This document shows positions 11,091 through 24,475 of a stretch of 64,000 nucleotides of DNA, in pieces. Made by a program: the position numbers and the translations under genes. A model generated the notes under the pieces. The model saw only the letters and a program-made list of their open reading frames with translations. It searched no databases and had not been told where the DNA came from. How positions within the stretch are numbered: position 1 is the stretch's first letter; each line of letters begins with the position of its first letter. The DNA is from Myotis daubentonii. Lineage: Eukaryota; Chordata; Mammalia; Chiroptera; Vespertilionidae. The stretch covers positions 118,615,033 to 118,679,032 of the forward strand of contig NC_081841.1 of assembly GCF_963259705.1 (NCBI RefSeq), read 5' to 3'.

Positions 11091-14000
11091 TAAAACTCTT
11101 AAAATACACAATTATCTTTCAAGGAAATGATTATGAACTTGTGAAAAACTGTTGAAACACGAGTAAATAGAATCTAACTAAATTAATGCCCAATTCAATT
11201 ACCGAGATTACAGGTAGAAAGCTCTGAAATGACGCGAATTCTGATAATATTAACTACTCCGGCTATTTTAAGTGGCGTTTTCACAAAAATGTCATTTCAA
11301 ACAGGAAGAATTCCTGTTTATAGAGCTCAGAAGTTGTGTATAAAGCTTTTAAATGAGGAGTCTACTATTTATGTTTAACATTGAGACTTAATTGGCCTGG
11401 CGTTTTTTGACTGAAACAGTTTATGTCCTGAATGTTCTAGAATATACTCCTAAGAAAAATGTCAAATAGTGGTAAAACTCTTAAAATACACAATTATATT
11501 CCAGGGAAATGAATATGAACTTGTAACACACAGTTGAAACACGAGTAAATAGAGTCTAACTCCATTTAATGCCGAGTTCATTTACCTAGACTACAGGTAG
11601 AAAGCTCTGAAATGACGCGAATTCTGATAATATTAACAACTCCGGCTATTTTAAGTGGCGTTTTCACAAAAATGTCATTTCAAACAGGAAGAATTCCTGT
11701 TTATAGAGCTCAGAAGTTCTGTATAAAGCTTTCAAATGAGGAGTGTACTGTTTATGTTTAACATAGAGACTTAATTGGCGTGCCGTTTTTTGACAGAAAC
11801 AGTTTACATCCTGAAGGTTCTAGTATACACTTCTAAGAAATATGTCAAATTGTGGTAAAACTCTTAGAATACACAATTATATTCCCAGAAAATGAATATG
11901 AACGTGTAAGAAGCAGTTGAAGCACAAGTAAATAGAATGTACCTACATTTAGTGCTGAGTTCAATTACTGACATTAGAGGTAGAAAGCTCTGAAATGACG
12001 AGAATTCTGATAATATTAACAACTCCCGCTATTTTAAGTGGCGTTTACACAAAAATGTCATTTCAAACAGGAAGAATTCCTGTTTATAGAGCTCAGAAGT
12101 TCTGTATAAAGCTTTCAAATGAGGAGTGTACTGTTTATGTTTAACATTGAGACTTAATTGGCGTGCCGTTTTTTGACAGAAACAGTTTACATCCTGAAGG
12201 TTCTAGTATACACTTCTAAGAAATATGTCAAATTGTGGTAAAACTCTTAAAATACACAATTATATTGCCGTGAAATGAATATGAACGTGTAAGAAGCAGT
12301 AGAAACACAAGTAAATAGAATCTAACTACATTTACTGCCGAGTTCAATTACCGAGATTACAGGTAGAAAGCTATGAAATGACGCGAATTCTGATAATATT
12401 AACGACACCGGACATTTTATGTGGCGTTTTCACAAAAATGTCATTTCAAACAGGAAGAATTCCTGTTTATAGAACTCAGAACTTTTGTTCAAAGCTTAAA
12501 TGAGGAGAATACGGTTAATGTTTACAATTGAGGGTGAATTGGCATGGCGTTATTTGACTGAAACAGTTTATATCCTGAAGGTTCTAGTATACACTTCTAA
12601 GGAAAACGTCAAATTGTGGTAAAACTCTTAAAATACACAATTATATTCCCAGAAAATGAATATGAACGTGTAAGAAGCAGTTGAGAAACAAGTAAATAGA
12701 ATCTAACTACATTTAGTGCTGAGTTGAATTACTGACATTAGAGGTAGAAAGCTCTGAAATGACGAGATTCTGATAATATTAACAACACCCGCTATTTTAA
12801 GTGGCGTTTCCACAAAAATGTCATTTCAAACAGGAAGAATTCCTGTTTATAGAGCTCAGAAGTTCTGTATAAAGCTTTCAAATGAGGAGTGTACTGTTTA
12901 TGTTTAACATTGAGACTTAATTGGCGTGCCGTTTTTTGACAGAAACAGTTTACATCCTGAAGGTTCTAGTATACACTTCTAAGAAATATGTCAAATTGTG
13001 GTAAAACTCTTAAAATACACAATTATCTTTCAAGGAAATGATTATGAGCTTGTGAAAAACTGTTGAAACACGAGTAAATAGAATCTAAATAAGTTTAATG
13101 CCGAAGTCAATTACCCAGATTACAAGTATAAAGCTCTGAAGTTTCGAGAATTCTGATAATATTAACAACACCGGGTATTTTATGTGGCGTTTTCACAAAA
13201 ATGTCATTTCAAACAGGAAGAATTCCTGTTTATAGAACTCAGAACTTGTGTTTAAAGCTTTTATATGAGGAGAATACTGTTAATGTTTACAATTGAGGTT
13301 GAATAGGCGTGGCGTTTTTTGACTGAAACAGTTTATATCCTGAAGGTTCTAGTATACACTTCTAAGGAAAACGTCAAATTGTGGTAAAACTCTTAAAATA
13401 CACAATTATATTCCCAGAAAATGAATATGAACGTGTAAGAAGCAGTTGAAAAACAAGTAAATAGAATCTAACTACATTTAGTGCTGAGTTCAATTACTGA
13501 CATTAGAGGTAGAAAGCTCTGAAATGACGAGATTCTGATAATATTAACAACACCCGCTATTTTAAGTGGCGTTTCCACAAAAATGTCATTTCAAACAGGA
13601 AGAATTCCTGTTTATAGAGCTCAGAAGTTGTGTATAAAGCTTTTAAATGAGGAGTCTACTGTTTATCTTTAACATTGAGACTTAATTGGCCAGGCGTTTT
13701 TTGACTGAAACAGTTTATATTGTGAATGTTCTAGTATATACTTCTTAGGAAACTGTAAAAATGTGGTAAAACTCTTAAAATACACAATTATCTTTCAAGG
13801 AAATGATTATGAGCTTGTGAAAAACTGTTGAAACACGAATAAATAGAATCTAAATAAGTTTAATGCCGAATTCAATTACCCAGATTACAAGTATAAAGCA
13901 CTGAAGTTTTGAGAATTCTGATAATATTAACAACACCGGGTATTTTATGTGGCGTTTTCACAAAAATGTCATTTCAAACAGGAAGAATTCCTGCTTATAG

Positions 14001-14532
14001 AACTCAGAACTTGTGTTTAAAGCTTTTATATGAGGAGAATACTGTTAAGGTTTACAATTGAGGTTGAATAGGCGTGGCGTTTTTTGACTGAAACAGTTTA
14101 CATCCTGAAGGTTCTAGTATATACTCCTAAGGAAAACGTCAAATTGTGGTAAAACTCTTAGAATACACAATTGAATTCCCGGGAAATGAATATGAACGTG
14201 TAAGAAGCAGTTGAAACACAAGTAAATAGATTGTAACTACATTTAGTGCTGAGTTCAATTACTGAGATTAGAGGTAGAAAGCTGTGAAATGACGAGAACT
14301 CTGATAATATTAACTACTCCGGCTATTTTAAGTGGCATTTTCACAAAAATGTCATTTCCAACAGGAAGAATTCCTGTTTATAGAGCTCAGAAGTTCTGTA
14401 TAAAGCTTTCAAATGAGGAGTGTACTGTTTATGTTTAACATTGAGACATAATTGGCCAGGCGTTTTTTGACTGAAACAGTTTATACTGTGAATGTTCTAG
14501 TATATACTTCTTAGGAAACTGTAAAAATGTGG
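11091..14532. repeat. HOR block A, copy 4 (9 monomers, 3,442 bp)
   Basis: Same order and length. It shares the A of copy 3 at the equivalent site (14337) and has a private G at 12726 (GAGTTGAATT, elsewhere GAGTTCAATT). Confidence 0.95.
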
Positions 14533-16443
14533 TAAAACTCTTAAAATACACAATTATCTTTCAAGGAAATGATTATGAACTTGTGAAAAACTGTTGAAAC
14601 ACGAGTAAATAGAATCTAACTAAATTAATGCCCAATTCAATTACCGAGATTACAGGTAGAAAGCTCTGAAATGACGCGAATTCTGATAATATTAACTACT
14701 CCGGCTATTTTAAGTGGCGTTTTCACAAAAATGTCATTTCAAACAGGAAGAATTCCTGTTTATAGAGCTCAGAAGTTGTGTATAAAGCTTTTAAATGAGG
14801 AGTCTACTATTTATGTTTAACATTGAGACTTAATTGGCCTGGCGTTTTTTGACTGAAACAGTTTATGTCCTGAATGTTCTAGAATATACTCCTAAGAAAA
14901 ATGTCAAATAGTGGTAAAACTCTTAAAATACACAATTATATTCCAGGGAAATGAATATGAACTTGTAACACACAGTTGAAACACGAGTAAATAGAGTCTA
15001 ACTCCATTTAATGCCGAGTTCATTTACCTAGACTACAGGTAGAAAGCTCTGAAATGACGCGAATTCTGATAATATTAACAACTCCGGCTATTTTAAGTGG
15101 CGTTTTCACAAAAATGTCATTTCAAACAGGAAGAATTCCTGTTTATAGAGCTCAGAAGTTCTGTATAAAGCTTTCAAATGAGGAGTGTACTGTTTATGTT
15201 TAACATAGAGACTTAATTGGCGTGCCGTTTTTTGACAGAAACAGTTTACATCCTGAAGGTTCTAGTATACACTTCTAAGAAATATGTCAAATTGTGGTAA
15301 AACTCTTAGAATACACAATTATATTCCCAGAAAATGAATATGAACGTGTAAGAAGCAGTTGAAGCACAAGTAAATAGAATGTACCTACATTTAGTGCTGA
15401 GTTCAATTACTGACATTAGAGGTAGAAAGCTCTGAAATGACGAGAATTCTGATAATATTAACAACTCCCGCTATTTTAAGTGGCGTTTACACAAAAATGT
15501 CATTTCAAACAGGAAGAATTCCTGTTTATAGAGCTCAGAAGTTCTGTATAAAGCTTTCAAATGAGGAGTGTACTGTTTATGTTTAACATTGAGACTTAAT
15601 TGGCGTGCCGTTTTTTGACAGAAACAGTTTACATCCTGAAGGTTCTAGTATACACTTCTAAGAAATATGTCAAATTGTGGTAAAACTCTTAAAATACACA
15701 ATTATATTGCCGTGAAATGAATATGAACGTGTAAGAAGCAGTAGAAACACAAGTAAATAGAATCTAACTACATTTACTGCCGAGTTCAATTACCGAGATT
15801 ACAGGTAGAAAGCTATGAAATGACGCGAATTCTGATAATATTAACGACACCGGACATTTTATGTGGCGTTTTCACAAAAATGTCATTTCAAACAGGAAGA
15901 ATTCCTGTTTATAGAACTCAGAACTTTTGTTCAAAGCTTAAATGAGGAGAATACGGTTAATGTTTACAATTGAGGGTGAATTGGCATGGCGTTATTTGAC
16001 TGAAACAGTTTATATCCTGAAGGTTCTAGTATACACTTCTAAGGAAAACGTCAAATTGTGGTAAAACTCTTAAAATACACAATTATATTCCCAGAAAATG
16101 AATATGAACGTGTAAGAAGCAGTTGAGAAACAAGTAAATAGAATCTAACTACATTTAGTGCTGAGTTCAATTACTGACATTAGAGGTAGAAAGCTCTGAA
16201 ATGACGAGATTCTGATAATATTAACAACACCCGCTATTTTAAGTGGCGTTTCCACAAAAATGTCATTTCAAACAGGAAGAATTCCTGTTTATAGAGCTCA
16301 GAAGTTCTGTATAAAGCTTTCAAATGAGGAGTGTACTGTTTATGTTTAACATTGAGACTTAATTGGCGTGCCGTTTTTTGACAGAAACAGTTTACATCCT
16401 GAAGGTTCTAGTATACACTTCTAAGAAATATGTCAAATTGTGG
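14533..16443. repeat. HOR block A, copy 5, truncated after five monomers (1,911 bp)
   Basis: Monomers at 14533, 14915, 15298, 15681 and 16062 match positions 1-5 of the 9-monomer unit in order. The next monomer (16444) should have a CTTTC head with GAGCTTG but instead has a GCCGTGAAA head, so the regular unit stops here. The array itself continues in phase. Confidence 0.93.
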
Positions 16444-18353
16444 TAAAACTCTTAAAATACACAATTATATTGCCGTGAAATGAATATGAACGTGCAAGAA
16501 GCAGTAGAAACACAAGTAAATAGAATCTAACTACATTTACTGCCGAGTTCAATTACCGAGATTACAGGTAGAAAGCTATGAAATGACGCGAATTCTGATA
16601 ATATTAACGACACCGGACATTTTAGGTGGCGTTTTCACAAAAATGTCATTTCAAACAGGAAGAATTCCTGTTTATAGAACTCAGAACTTTTGTTCAAAGC
16701 TTAAATGAGGAGAATACGGTTAATGTTTACAATTGAGGGTGAATTGGCATGGCGTTATTTGACTGAAACAGTTTATATCCTGAAGGTTCTAGTATACACT
16801 TCTATGGAAAACGTCAAATTGTGGTAAAACTCTTAAAATACACAATTATATTCCAGGGAAATGAATATGAACTTGTAACAAACAGTTGAAACACGAGTAA
16901 ATAGAGTCTAACTCCATTTAATGCCGAGTTCATTTACCTAGACTACAGGTAGAAAGCTCTGAAATGACGCGAATTCTGATAATATTAACAACTCTGGCTA
17001 TTTTAAGTGGCGTTTTCACAAAAATGTCATTTCCAACAGGAAGAATTCCTGTTTATAGAGCTCAGAAGTTCTGTATAAAGCTTTCAAATGAGGAGTGTAC
17101 TGTTTATGTTTAACATTGAGACATAATTGGCCAGGCGTTTTTTGACTGAAACAGTTTATACTGTGAATGTTCTAGTATATACTTCTTAGGAAACTGGAAA
17201 AATGTGGTAAAACTCTTAAAATACACAATTATCTTTCAAGGAAATGATTATGAACTTGTGAAAAACTGTTGAAACACGAGTAAATAGAATCTAACTAAAT
17301 TAATGCCCAATTCAATTACCGAGATTACAGGTAGAAAGCTCTGAAATGACGCGAATTCTGATAATATTAACTACTCCGGCTATTTTAAGTGGCGTTTTCA
17401 CAAAAATGTCATTTCAAACAGGAAGAATTCCTGTTTATAGAGCTCAAGAGTTGTGTATAAAGCTTTTAAATGAGGAGTCTACTATTTATGTTTAACATTG
17501 AGACTTAATTGGCCTGGCGTTTTTTGACTGAATCAGTTTATGTCCTGAAGGTTCTAGAATATACTCCTAAGAAAAATGTCAAATAGTGGTAAAACTCTTA
17601 GAATACACAATTATATTCCAGGGAAATGAATATGAACTTGTAACAAACAGTTGAAACACGAGTAAATAGAGTCTAACTCCATTTAATGCCGAGTTCATTT
17701 ACCTAGACTACAGGTAGAAAGCTCTGAAATGACGCGAATTCTGATAATATTAACAACTCCGGCTATTTTAAGTGGCGTTTTCACAAAAATGTCATTTCCA
17801 ACAGGAAGAATTCCTGTTTATAGAGCTCAGAAGTTCTGTATAAAGCTTTCAAATGAGGAGTGTACTGTTTATGTTTAACATTGAGACATAATTGGCCAGG
17901 CGTTTTTTGACTGAAACAGTTTATACTGTGAATGTTCTAGTATATACTTCTTAGGAAACTGTAAAAATGTGGTAAAACTCTTAAAATACACAATTATCTT
18001 TCAAGGAAATGATTATGAACTTGTGAAAAACTGTTGAAACACGAGTAAATAGAATCTAACTAAATTTAATGCCCAATTCAATTACCGAGATTACAGGTAG
18101 AAAGCTCTGAAATGACGCGAATTCTGATAATATTAACGACACCGGACATTTTATGTGGCGTTTTCACAAAAATGTCATTTCAAACAGGAAGAATTCCTGT
18201 TTATAGAACTCAGAACTTTTGTTCAAAGCTTAAATGAGGAGAATACGGTTAATGTTTACAATTGAGGGTGAATTGGCATGGCGTTATTTGACTGAAACAG
18301 TTTATATCCTGAAGGTTCTAGTATACACTTCTATGGAAAACGTCAAATTGTGG
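16444..18353. repeat. Transitional monomers after block A (5 monomers, 1,910 bp)
   Basis: Monomers start at 16444 (GCCGTG head with GTGCAAG and CTATGGAAAACG), 16825 (CCAGGG head with AACAAAC), 17208 (CTTTC head; tail with the rare GCTCAAGAGTTG and GAATCAG), 17590 (GAATACAC start, CCAGGG head) and 17973 (CTTTC head with CGACACC tail, as in the first monomer of the window). The rare markers of 17208 reappear at 22178, linking this zone to the one after the pentamer duplication. Confidence 0.85.
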
Positions 18354-20265
18354 TAAAACTCTTAAAATACACAATTATATTCCCAGAAAATGAATATGAA
18401 CGTGTAAGAAGCAGTTGAGAAACAAGTAAATAGAATCTAACTACATTTAGTGCTGAGTTCAATTACTGACATTAGAGGTAGAAAGCTCTGAAATGACGAG
18501 ATTCTGATAATATTAACAACACCCGCTATTTTAAGTGGCGTTTCCACAAAAATGTCATTTCAAACAGGAAGAATTCCTGTTTATAGAGCTCAGAAGTTGT
18601 GTATAAAGCTTTTCAATGAGGAGTCTACTGTTTATGTTTAACATTGAGACTTAATTGGCCAGGCGTTTTTTGACTGAAACAGTTTATACTGTGAATGTTC
18701 TAGTATATACTTCTTAGGAAACTGTAAAAATGTGGTAAAACTCTTAAAATACACAATTATCTTTCAAGGAAATGATTATGAACTTGTGAAAAACTGTTGA
18801 AACACGAGTAAATAGAATCTAAATAAGTTTAATGCCGAATTCAATTACCCAGATTACAAGTATAAAGCTCTGAAGTTTCGAGAATTCTGATAATATTAAC
18901 AACACCGGGTATTTTATGTGGTGTTTTCACAAAAATGTCATTTCAAACAGGAAGAATTCCTGTTTATAGAACTCAGAACTTGTGTTTAAAGCTTTTATAT
19001 GAGGAGAATACTGTTAATGTTTACAATTGAGGTTGAATGGGCGTGGCGTTTTTTGACTGAAACAGTTTATATCCTGAAGGTTCTAGTATATACTCCTAAG
19101 GAAAACGTCAAATTGTGGTAAAACTCTTAGAATACACAATTGAATTCCCGGGAAATGTATATGAACGTGTAAGAAGCAGTTGAAACACAAGTAAATAGAT
19201 TGTAACTACATTTAGTGCTGAGTTCAATTACTGAGATTAGAGGTAGAAAGCTGTGAAATGACGAGAATTCTGATAATATTAACTACTCCGGCTATTTTAA
19301 GTGGCATTTTCACAAAAATGTCATTTCAAACAGGAAGAATTCATGTTTATAGAGCTCAGAAGTTGTGTATAAAGCTTTTAAATGAGGAGTCTACTATTTA
19401 TGTTTAACATTGAGACTTAATTGGCCTGGCGTTTTTTGACTGAAACAGTTTATGTCCTGAAGGTTCTAGTATACACTTCTAAGAAATATGTCAAATTGTG
19501 GTAAAACTCTTAGAATACACAATTATATTCCCAGAAAATGAATATGAACGTGTAAGAAGCAGTTGAAGCACAAGTAAATAGAATGTACCTACATTTAGTG
19601 CTGAGTTCAATTACTGACATTAGAGGTAGAAAGCTCTGAAATGACGAGAATTCTGATAATATTAACAACTCCCGCTGTTTTAAGTGGCGTTTACACAAAA
19701 ATGTCATTTCAAACAGGAAGAATTCCTGTTTATAGAGCTCAGAAGTTCTGTATAAAGCTTTCAAATGAGGAGTGTACTGTTTATGTTTAACATTGAGACT
19801 TAATTGGCGTGCCGTTTTTTGACAGAAACAGTTTACATCCTGAAGGTTCTAGTATACACTTCTAAGAAATATGTCAAATTGTGGTAAAACTCTTAAAATA
19901 CACAATTATATTGCCGTGAAATGAATATGAACGTGCAAGAAGCAGTAGAAACACAAGTAAATAGAATCTAACTACATTTACTGCCGAGTTCAATTACCGA
20001 GATTACAGGTAGAAAGCTATGAAATGACGCGAATTCTGATAATATTAACGACACCGGACATTTTATGTGGCGTTTTCACAAAAATGTCATTTCAAACAGG
20101 AAGAATTCCTGTTTATAGAACTCAGAACTTTTGTTCAAAGCTTAAATGAGGAGAATACGGTTAATGTTTACAATTGAGGGTGAATTGGCATGGCGTTATT
20201 TGACTGAAACAGTTTATATCCTGAAGGTTCTAGTATACACTTCTATGGAAAACGTCAAATTGTGG
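18354..20265. repeat. Pentamer unit, first copy (5 monomers, 1,912 bp)
   Basis: Monomers at 18354 (CCCAGAAAA/GAGAAAC), 18736 (CTTTC), 19119 (GAATTCCCGGG), 19502 (CCCAGAAAA/AAGCAC) and 19885 (GCCGTG/GTGCAAG). Shared unusual markers with the next copy include TTTTCAATGAGG, GTGGTGTTTTC and GAATTCATGTTT. First-copy private bases include GAATGGGCGTGG and CGCTGTTTT. The longest open frame in the window (minus strand, 19510-19764) lies here and is a chance frame in satellite. Confidence 0.92.
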
Positions 20266-22177
20266 TAAAACTCTTAAAATACACAATTATATTCCCAGAA
20301 AATGAATATGAACGTGTAAGAAGCAGTTGAGAAACAAGTAAATAGAATCTAACTACATTTAGTGCTGAGTTCAATTACTGACATTAGAGGTAGAAAGCTC
20401 TGAAATGACGAGATTCTGATAATATTAACAACACCCGCTATTTTAAGTGGCGTTTCCACAAAAATGTCATTTCAAACAGGAAGAATTCCTGTTTATAGAG
20501 CTCAGAAGTTGTGTATAAAGCTTTTCAATGAGGAGTCTACTGTTTATGTTTAACATTGAGACTTAATTGGCCAGGCGTTTTTTGACTGAAACAGTTTATA
20601 CTGTGAATGTTCTAGTATATACTTCTTAGGAAACTGTAAAAATGTGGTAAAACTCTTAAAATACACAATTATCTTTCAAGGAAATGATTATGAGCTTGTG
20701 AAAAACTGTTGAAACACGAGTAAATAGAATCTAAATAAGTTTAATGCCGAATTCAATTACCCAGATTACAAGTATAAAGCTCTGAAGTTTTGAGAATTCT
20801 GATAATATTAACAACACAGGGTATTTTATGTGGTGTTTTCACAAAAATGTCATTTCAAACAGGAAGAATTCCTGTTTATAGAACTCAGAACTTGTGTTTA
20901 AAGCTTTTATATGAGGAGAATACTGTTAATGTTTACAATTGAGGTTGAATAGGCGTGGCGTTTTTTGACTGAAACAGTTTATATCCTGAAGGTTCTAGTA
21001 TATACTCCTAAGGAAAACGTCAAATTGTGGTAAAACTCTTAGAATACACAATTGAATTCCCGGGAAATGAATATGAACGTGTAAGAAGCAGTTGAAACAC
21101 AAGTAAATAGATTGTAACTACATTTAGTGCTGAGTTCAATTACTGAGATTAGAGGTAGAAAGCTGTGAAATGACGAGAATTCTGATAATATTAACTACTC
21201 CGGCTATTTTAAGTGGCATTTTCACAAAAATGTCATTTCAAACAGGAAGAATTCATGTTTATAGAGCTCAGAAGTTGTGTATAAAGCTTTTAAATGAGGA
21301 GTCTACTATTTATGTTTAACATTGAGACTTAATTGGCCTGGCGTTTTTTGACTGAAACAGTTTATGTCCTGAAGGTTCTAGTATACACTTCTAAGAAATA
21401 TGTCAAATTGTGGTAAAACTCTTAGAATACACAATTATATTCCCAGAAAATGAATATGAACGTGTAAGAAGCAGTTGAAGCACAAGTAAATAGAATGTAC
21501 CTACATTTAGTGCTGAGTTCAATTACTGACATTAGAGGTAGAAAGATCTGAAATGACGAGAATTCTGATAATATTAACAACTCCCGCTATTTTAAGTGGC
21601 GTTTACACAAAAATGTCATTTCAAACAGGAAGAATTCCTGTTTATAAAGCTCAGAAGTTCTGTATAAAGCTTTCAAATGAGGAGTGTACTGTTTATGTTT
21701 AACATTGAGACTTAATTGGCGTGCCATTTTTTGACAGAAACAGTTTACATCCTGAAGGTTCTAGTATACACTTATAAGAAATATGTCAAATTGTGGTAAA
21801 ACTCTTAAAATACACAATTATATTGCCGTGAAATGAATATGAACGTGCAAGAAGCAGTAGAAACACAAGTAAATAGAATCTAACTACATTTACTGCCGAG
21901 TTCAATTACCGAGATTACAGGTAGAAAGCTATGAAATGACGCGAATTCTGATAATATTAACGACACCGGACATTTTATGTGGCGTTTTCACAAAAATGTC
22001 ATTTCAAACAGGAAGAATTCCTGTTTATAGAACTCAGAACTTTTGTTCAAAGCTTAAATGAGGAGAATACGGTTAATGTTTACAATTGAGGGTGAATTGG
22101 CATGGCGTTATTTGACTGAAACAGTTTATATCCTGAAGGTTCTAGTATACACTTCTATGGAAAACGTCAAATTGTGG
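20266..22177. repeat. Pentamer unit, second copy (5 monomers, 1,912 bp)
   Basis: Same five monomer types in the same order, starts 20266, 20648, 21031, 21414 and 21797, exactly 1,912 bp from the first copy. It carries GAGCTTGTG where the first copy has GAACTTGTG, plus a few private changes (AACACAGGGT, AAAGATCTG, TATAAAGCTC, GTGCCATTTT, CTTATAAG). The pattern is that of a recent tandem duplication. Confidence 0.92.
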
Positions 22178-22943
22178 TAAAACTCTTAAAATACACAATT
22201 ATATTCCAGGGAAATGAATATGAACTTGTAACAAACAGTTGAAACACGAGTAAATAGAGTCTAACTCCATTTAATGCCGAGTTCATTTACCTAGACTACA
22301 GGTAGAAAGCTCTGAAATGACGCGAATTCTGATAATATTAACAACTCCGGCTATTTTAAGTGGCGTTTTCACAAAAATGTCATTTCAAACAGGAAGAATT
22401 CCTGTTTATAGAGCTCAAGAGTTGTGTATAAAGCTTTTAAATGAGGAGTCTACTATTTATGTTTAACATTGAGACTTAATTGGCCTGGCGTTTTTTGACT
22501 GAATCAGTTTATGTCCTGAAGGTTCTAGAATATACTCCTAAGAAAAATGTCAAATAGTGGTAAAACTCTTAGAATACACAATTATATTCCAGGGAAATGA
22601 ATATGAACTTGTAACAAACAGTTGAAACACGAGTAAATAGAGTCTAACTCCATTTAATGCCGAGTTCATTTACCTAGACTACAGGTAGAAAGCTCTGAAA
22701 TGACGCGAATTCTGATAATATTAACAACTCCGGCTATTTTAAGTGGCGTTTTCACAAAAATGTCATTTCCAACAGGAACAATTCCTGTTTATAGAGCTCA
22801 GAAGTTCTGTATAAAGCTTTCAAATGAGGAGTGTACTGTTTATGTTTAACATTGAGACATAATTGGCCAGGCGTTTTTTGACTGAAACAGTTTATACTGT
22901 GAATGTTCTAGTATATACTTCTTAGGAAACTGGAAAAATGTGG
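22178..22943. repeat. Chimeric monomer plus partner (2 monomers)
   Basis: Monomer 22178 has the CCAGGG/AACAAAC head and AACAACTCC segment of monomer 16825 but the rare tail markers of monomer 17208 (GCTCAAGAGTTG, GAATCAG). Monomer 22561 matches 17590. The simplest reading is loss of one monomer length by exchange within the core, between about 22340 and 22386. Monomer 22561 also has the loop variant GGAACAATTCC, which keeps the arms of the inverted repeat. Confidence 0.85.
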
Positions 22944-23709
22944 TAAAACTCTTAAAATACACAATTATCTTTCAAGGAAATGATTATGAACTTGTGAAAA
23001 ACTGTTGAAACACGAGTAAATAGAATCTAACTAAATTTAATGCCCAATTCAATTACCGAGATTACAGGTAGAAAGCTCTGAAATGACGCGAATTCTGATA
23101 ATATTAACTACTCCGGCTATTTTAAGTGGCGTTTTCACAAAAATGTCATTTCAAACAGGAAGAATTCCTGTTTATAGAGCTCAGAAGTTGTGTATAAAGC
23201 TTTTAAATGAGGAGTCTACTATTTATGTTTAACATTGAGACTTAATTGGCCTGGCGTTTTTTGACTGAAACAGTTTATGTCCTGAAGGTTCTAGAATATA
23301 CTCCTAAGAAAAATGTCAAATAGTGGTAAAACTCTTAAAATACACAATTATATTCCAGGGAAATCAATATGAACTTGTAACACACAGTTGAAACACGAGT
23401 AAATAGAGTCTAACTCCATTGAATGCCGAGTTCATTTACATAGACTACAGGTAGAAAGCTCTGAAATGACGCGAATTCTGATAATATTAACAACTCCGGC
23501 TATTTTAAGTGGCGTTTTCACAAAAATGTCATTTCCAACAGGAAGAATTCCTGTTTATAGAGCTCAGAAGTTCTGTATAAAGCTTTCAAATGAGGAGTGT
23601 ACTGTTTATGTTTAACATTGAGACATAATTGGCCAGGCGTGTTTTGACTGAAACAGTTTATACTGTGAATGTTCTAGTATATACTTCTTAGGAAACTGGA
23701 AAAATGTGG
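22944..23709. repeat. 766-bp dimer, first copy
   Basis: A CTTTC-head monomer (22944) with a heat-shock-element tail followed by a CCAGGG-head monomer (23327) with the private AAATCAATATG, CCATTGAATG and ACATAGACTAC. It repeats exactly 766 bp downstream. Confidence 0.88.
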
Positions 23710-24475
23710 TAAAACTCTTAAAATACACAATTATCTTTCAAGGAAATGATTATGAACTTGTGAAAAACTGTTGAAACACGAGTAAATAGAATCTAACTAA
23801 ATTTAATGCCCAATTCAATTACCGAGATTACAGGTAGAAAGCTCTGAAATGACGCGAATTCTGATAATATTAACTACTCCGGCTATTTTAAGTGGCGTTT
23901 TCACAAAAATGTCATTTCAAACAGGAAGAATTCCTGTTTATAGAGCTCAGAAGTTGTGTATAAAGCTTTTAAATGAGGAGTCTACTATTTATGTTTAACA
24001 TTGAGACTTAATTGGCCTGGCGTTTTTTGACTGAAACAGTTTATGTCCTGAAGGTTCTAGAATATACTCCTAAGAAAAATGTCAAATAGTGGTAAAACTC
24101 TTAAAATACACAATTATATTCCAGGGAAATCAATATGAACTTGTAACACACAGTTGAAACACGAGTAAATAGAGTCTAACTCCATTGAATGCCGAGTTCA
24201 TTTACATAGACTACAGGTAGAAAGCTCTGAAATGACGCGAATTCTGATAATATTAACAACTCCGGCTATTTTAAGTGGCGTTTTCACAAAAATGTCATTT
24301 CCAACAGGAAGAATTCCTGTTTATAGAGCTCAGAAGTTCTGTATAAAGCTTTCAAATGAGGAGTGTACTGTTTATGTTTAACATTGAGACTTAATTGGCG
24401 TGCCGTTTTTTGACAGAAACAGTTTACATCCTGAAGGTTCTAGTATACACTTCTAAGAAATATGTCAAATTGTGG
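23710..24475. repeat. 766-bp dimer, second copy
   Basis: Monomers 23710 and 24093 repeat the previous dimer, including AAATCAATATG, CCATTGAATG and ACATAGACTAC. The second monomer's tail switches to the GGCGTGCCG type instead of the GGCCAGG/TACTGTG tail, which sets up the junction with the following GCCGTG monomer. Confidence 0.88.

Noticed and set aside
19510..19764. 84-codon open frame on the minus strand
   Set aside because: It lies wholly in satellite, ignores the repeat's HOR structure, and is closed by stops in the sister pentamer and in equivalent monomers. No domain, start context or conservation supports a protein.
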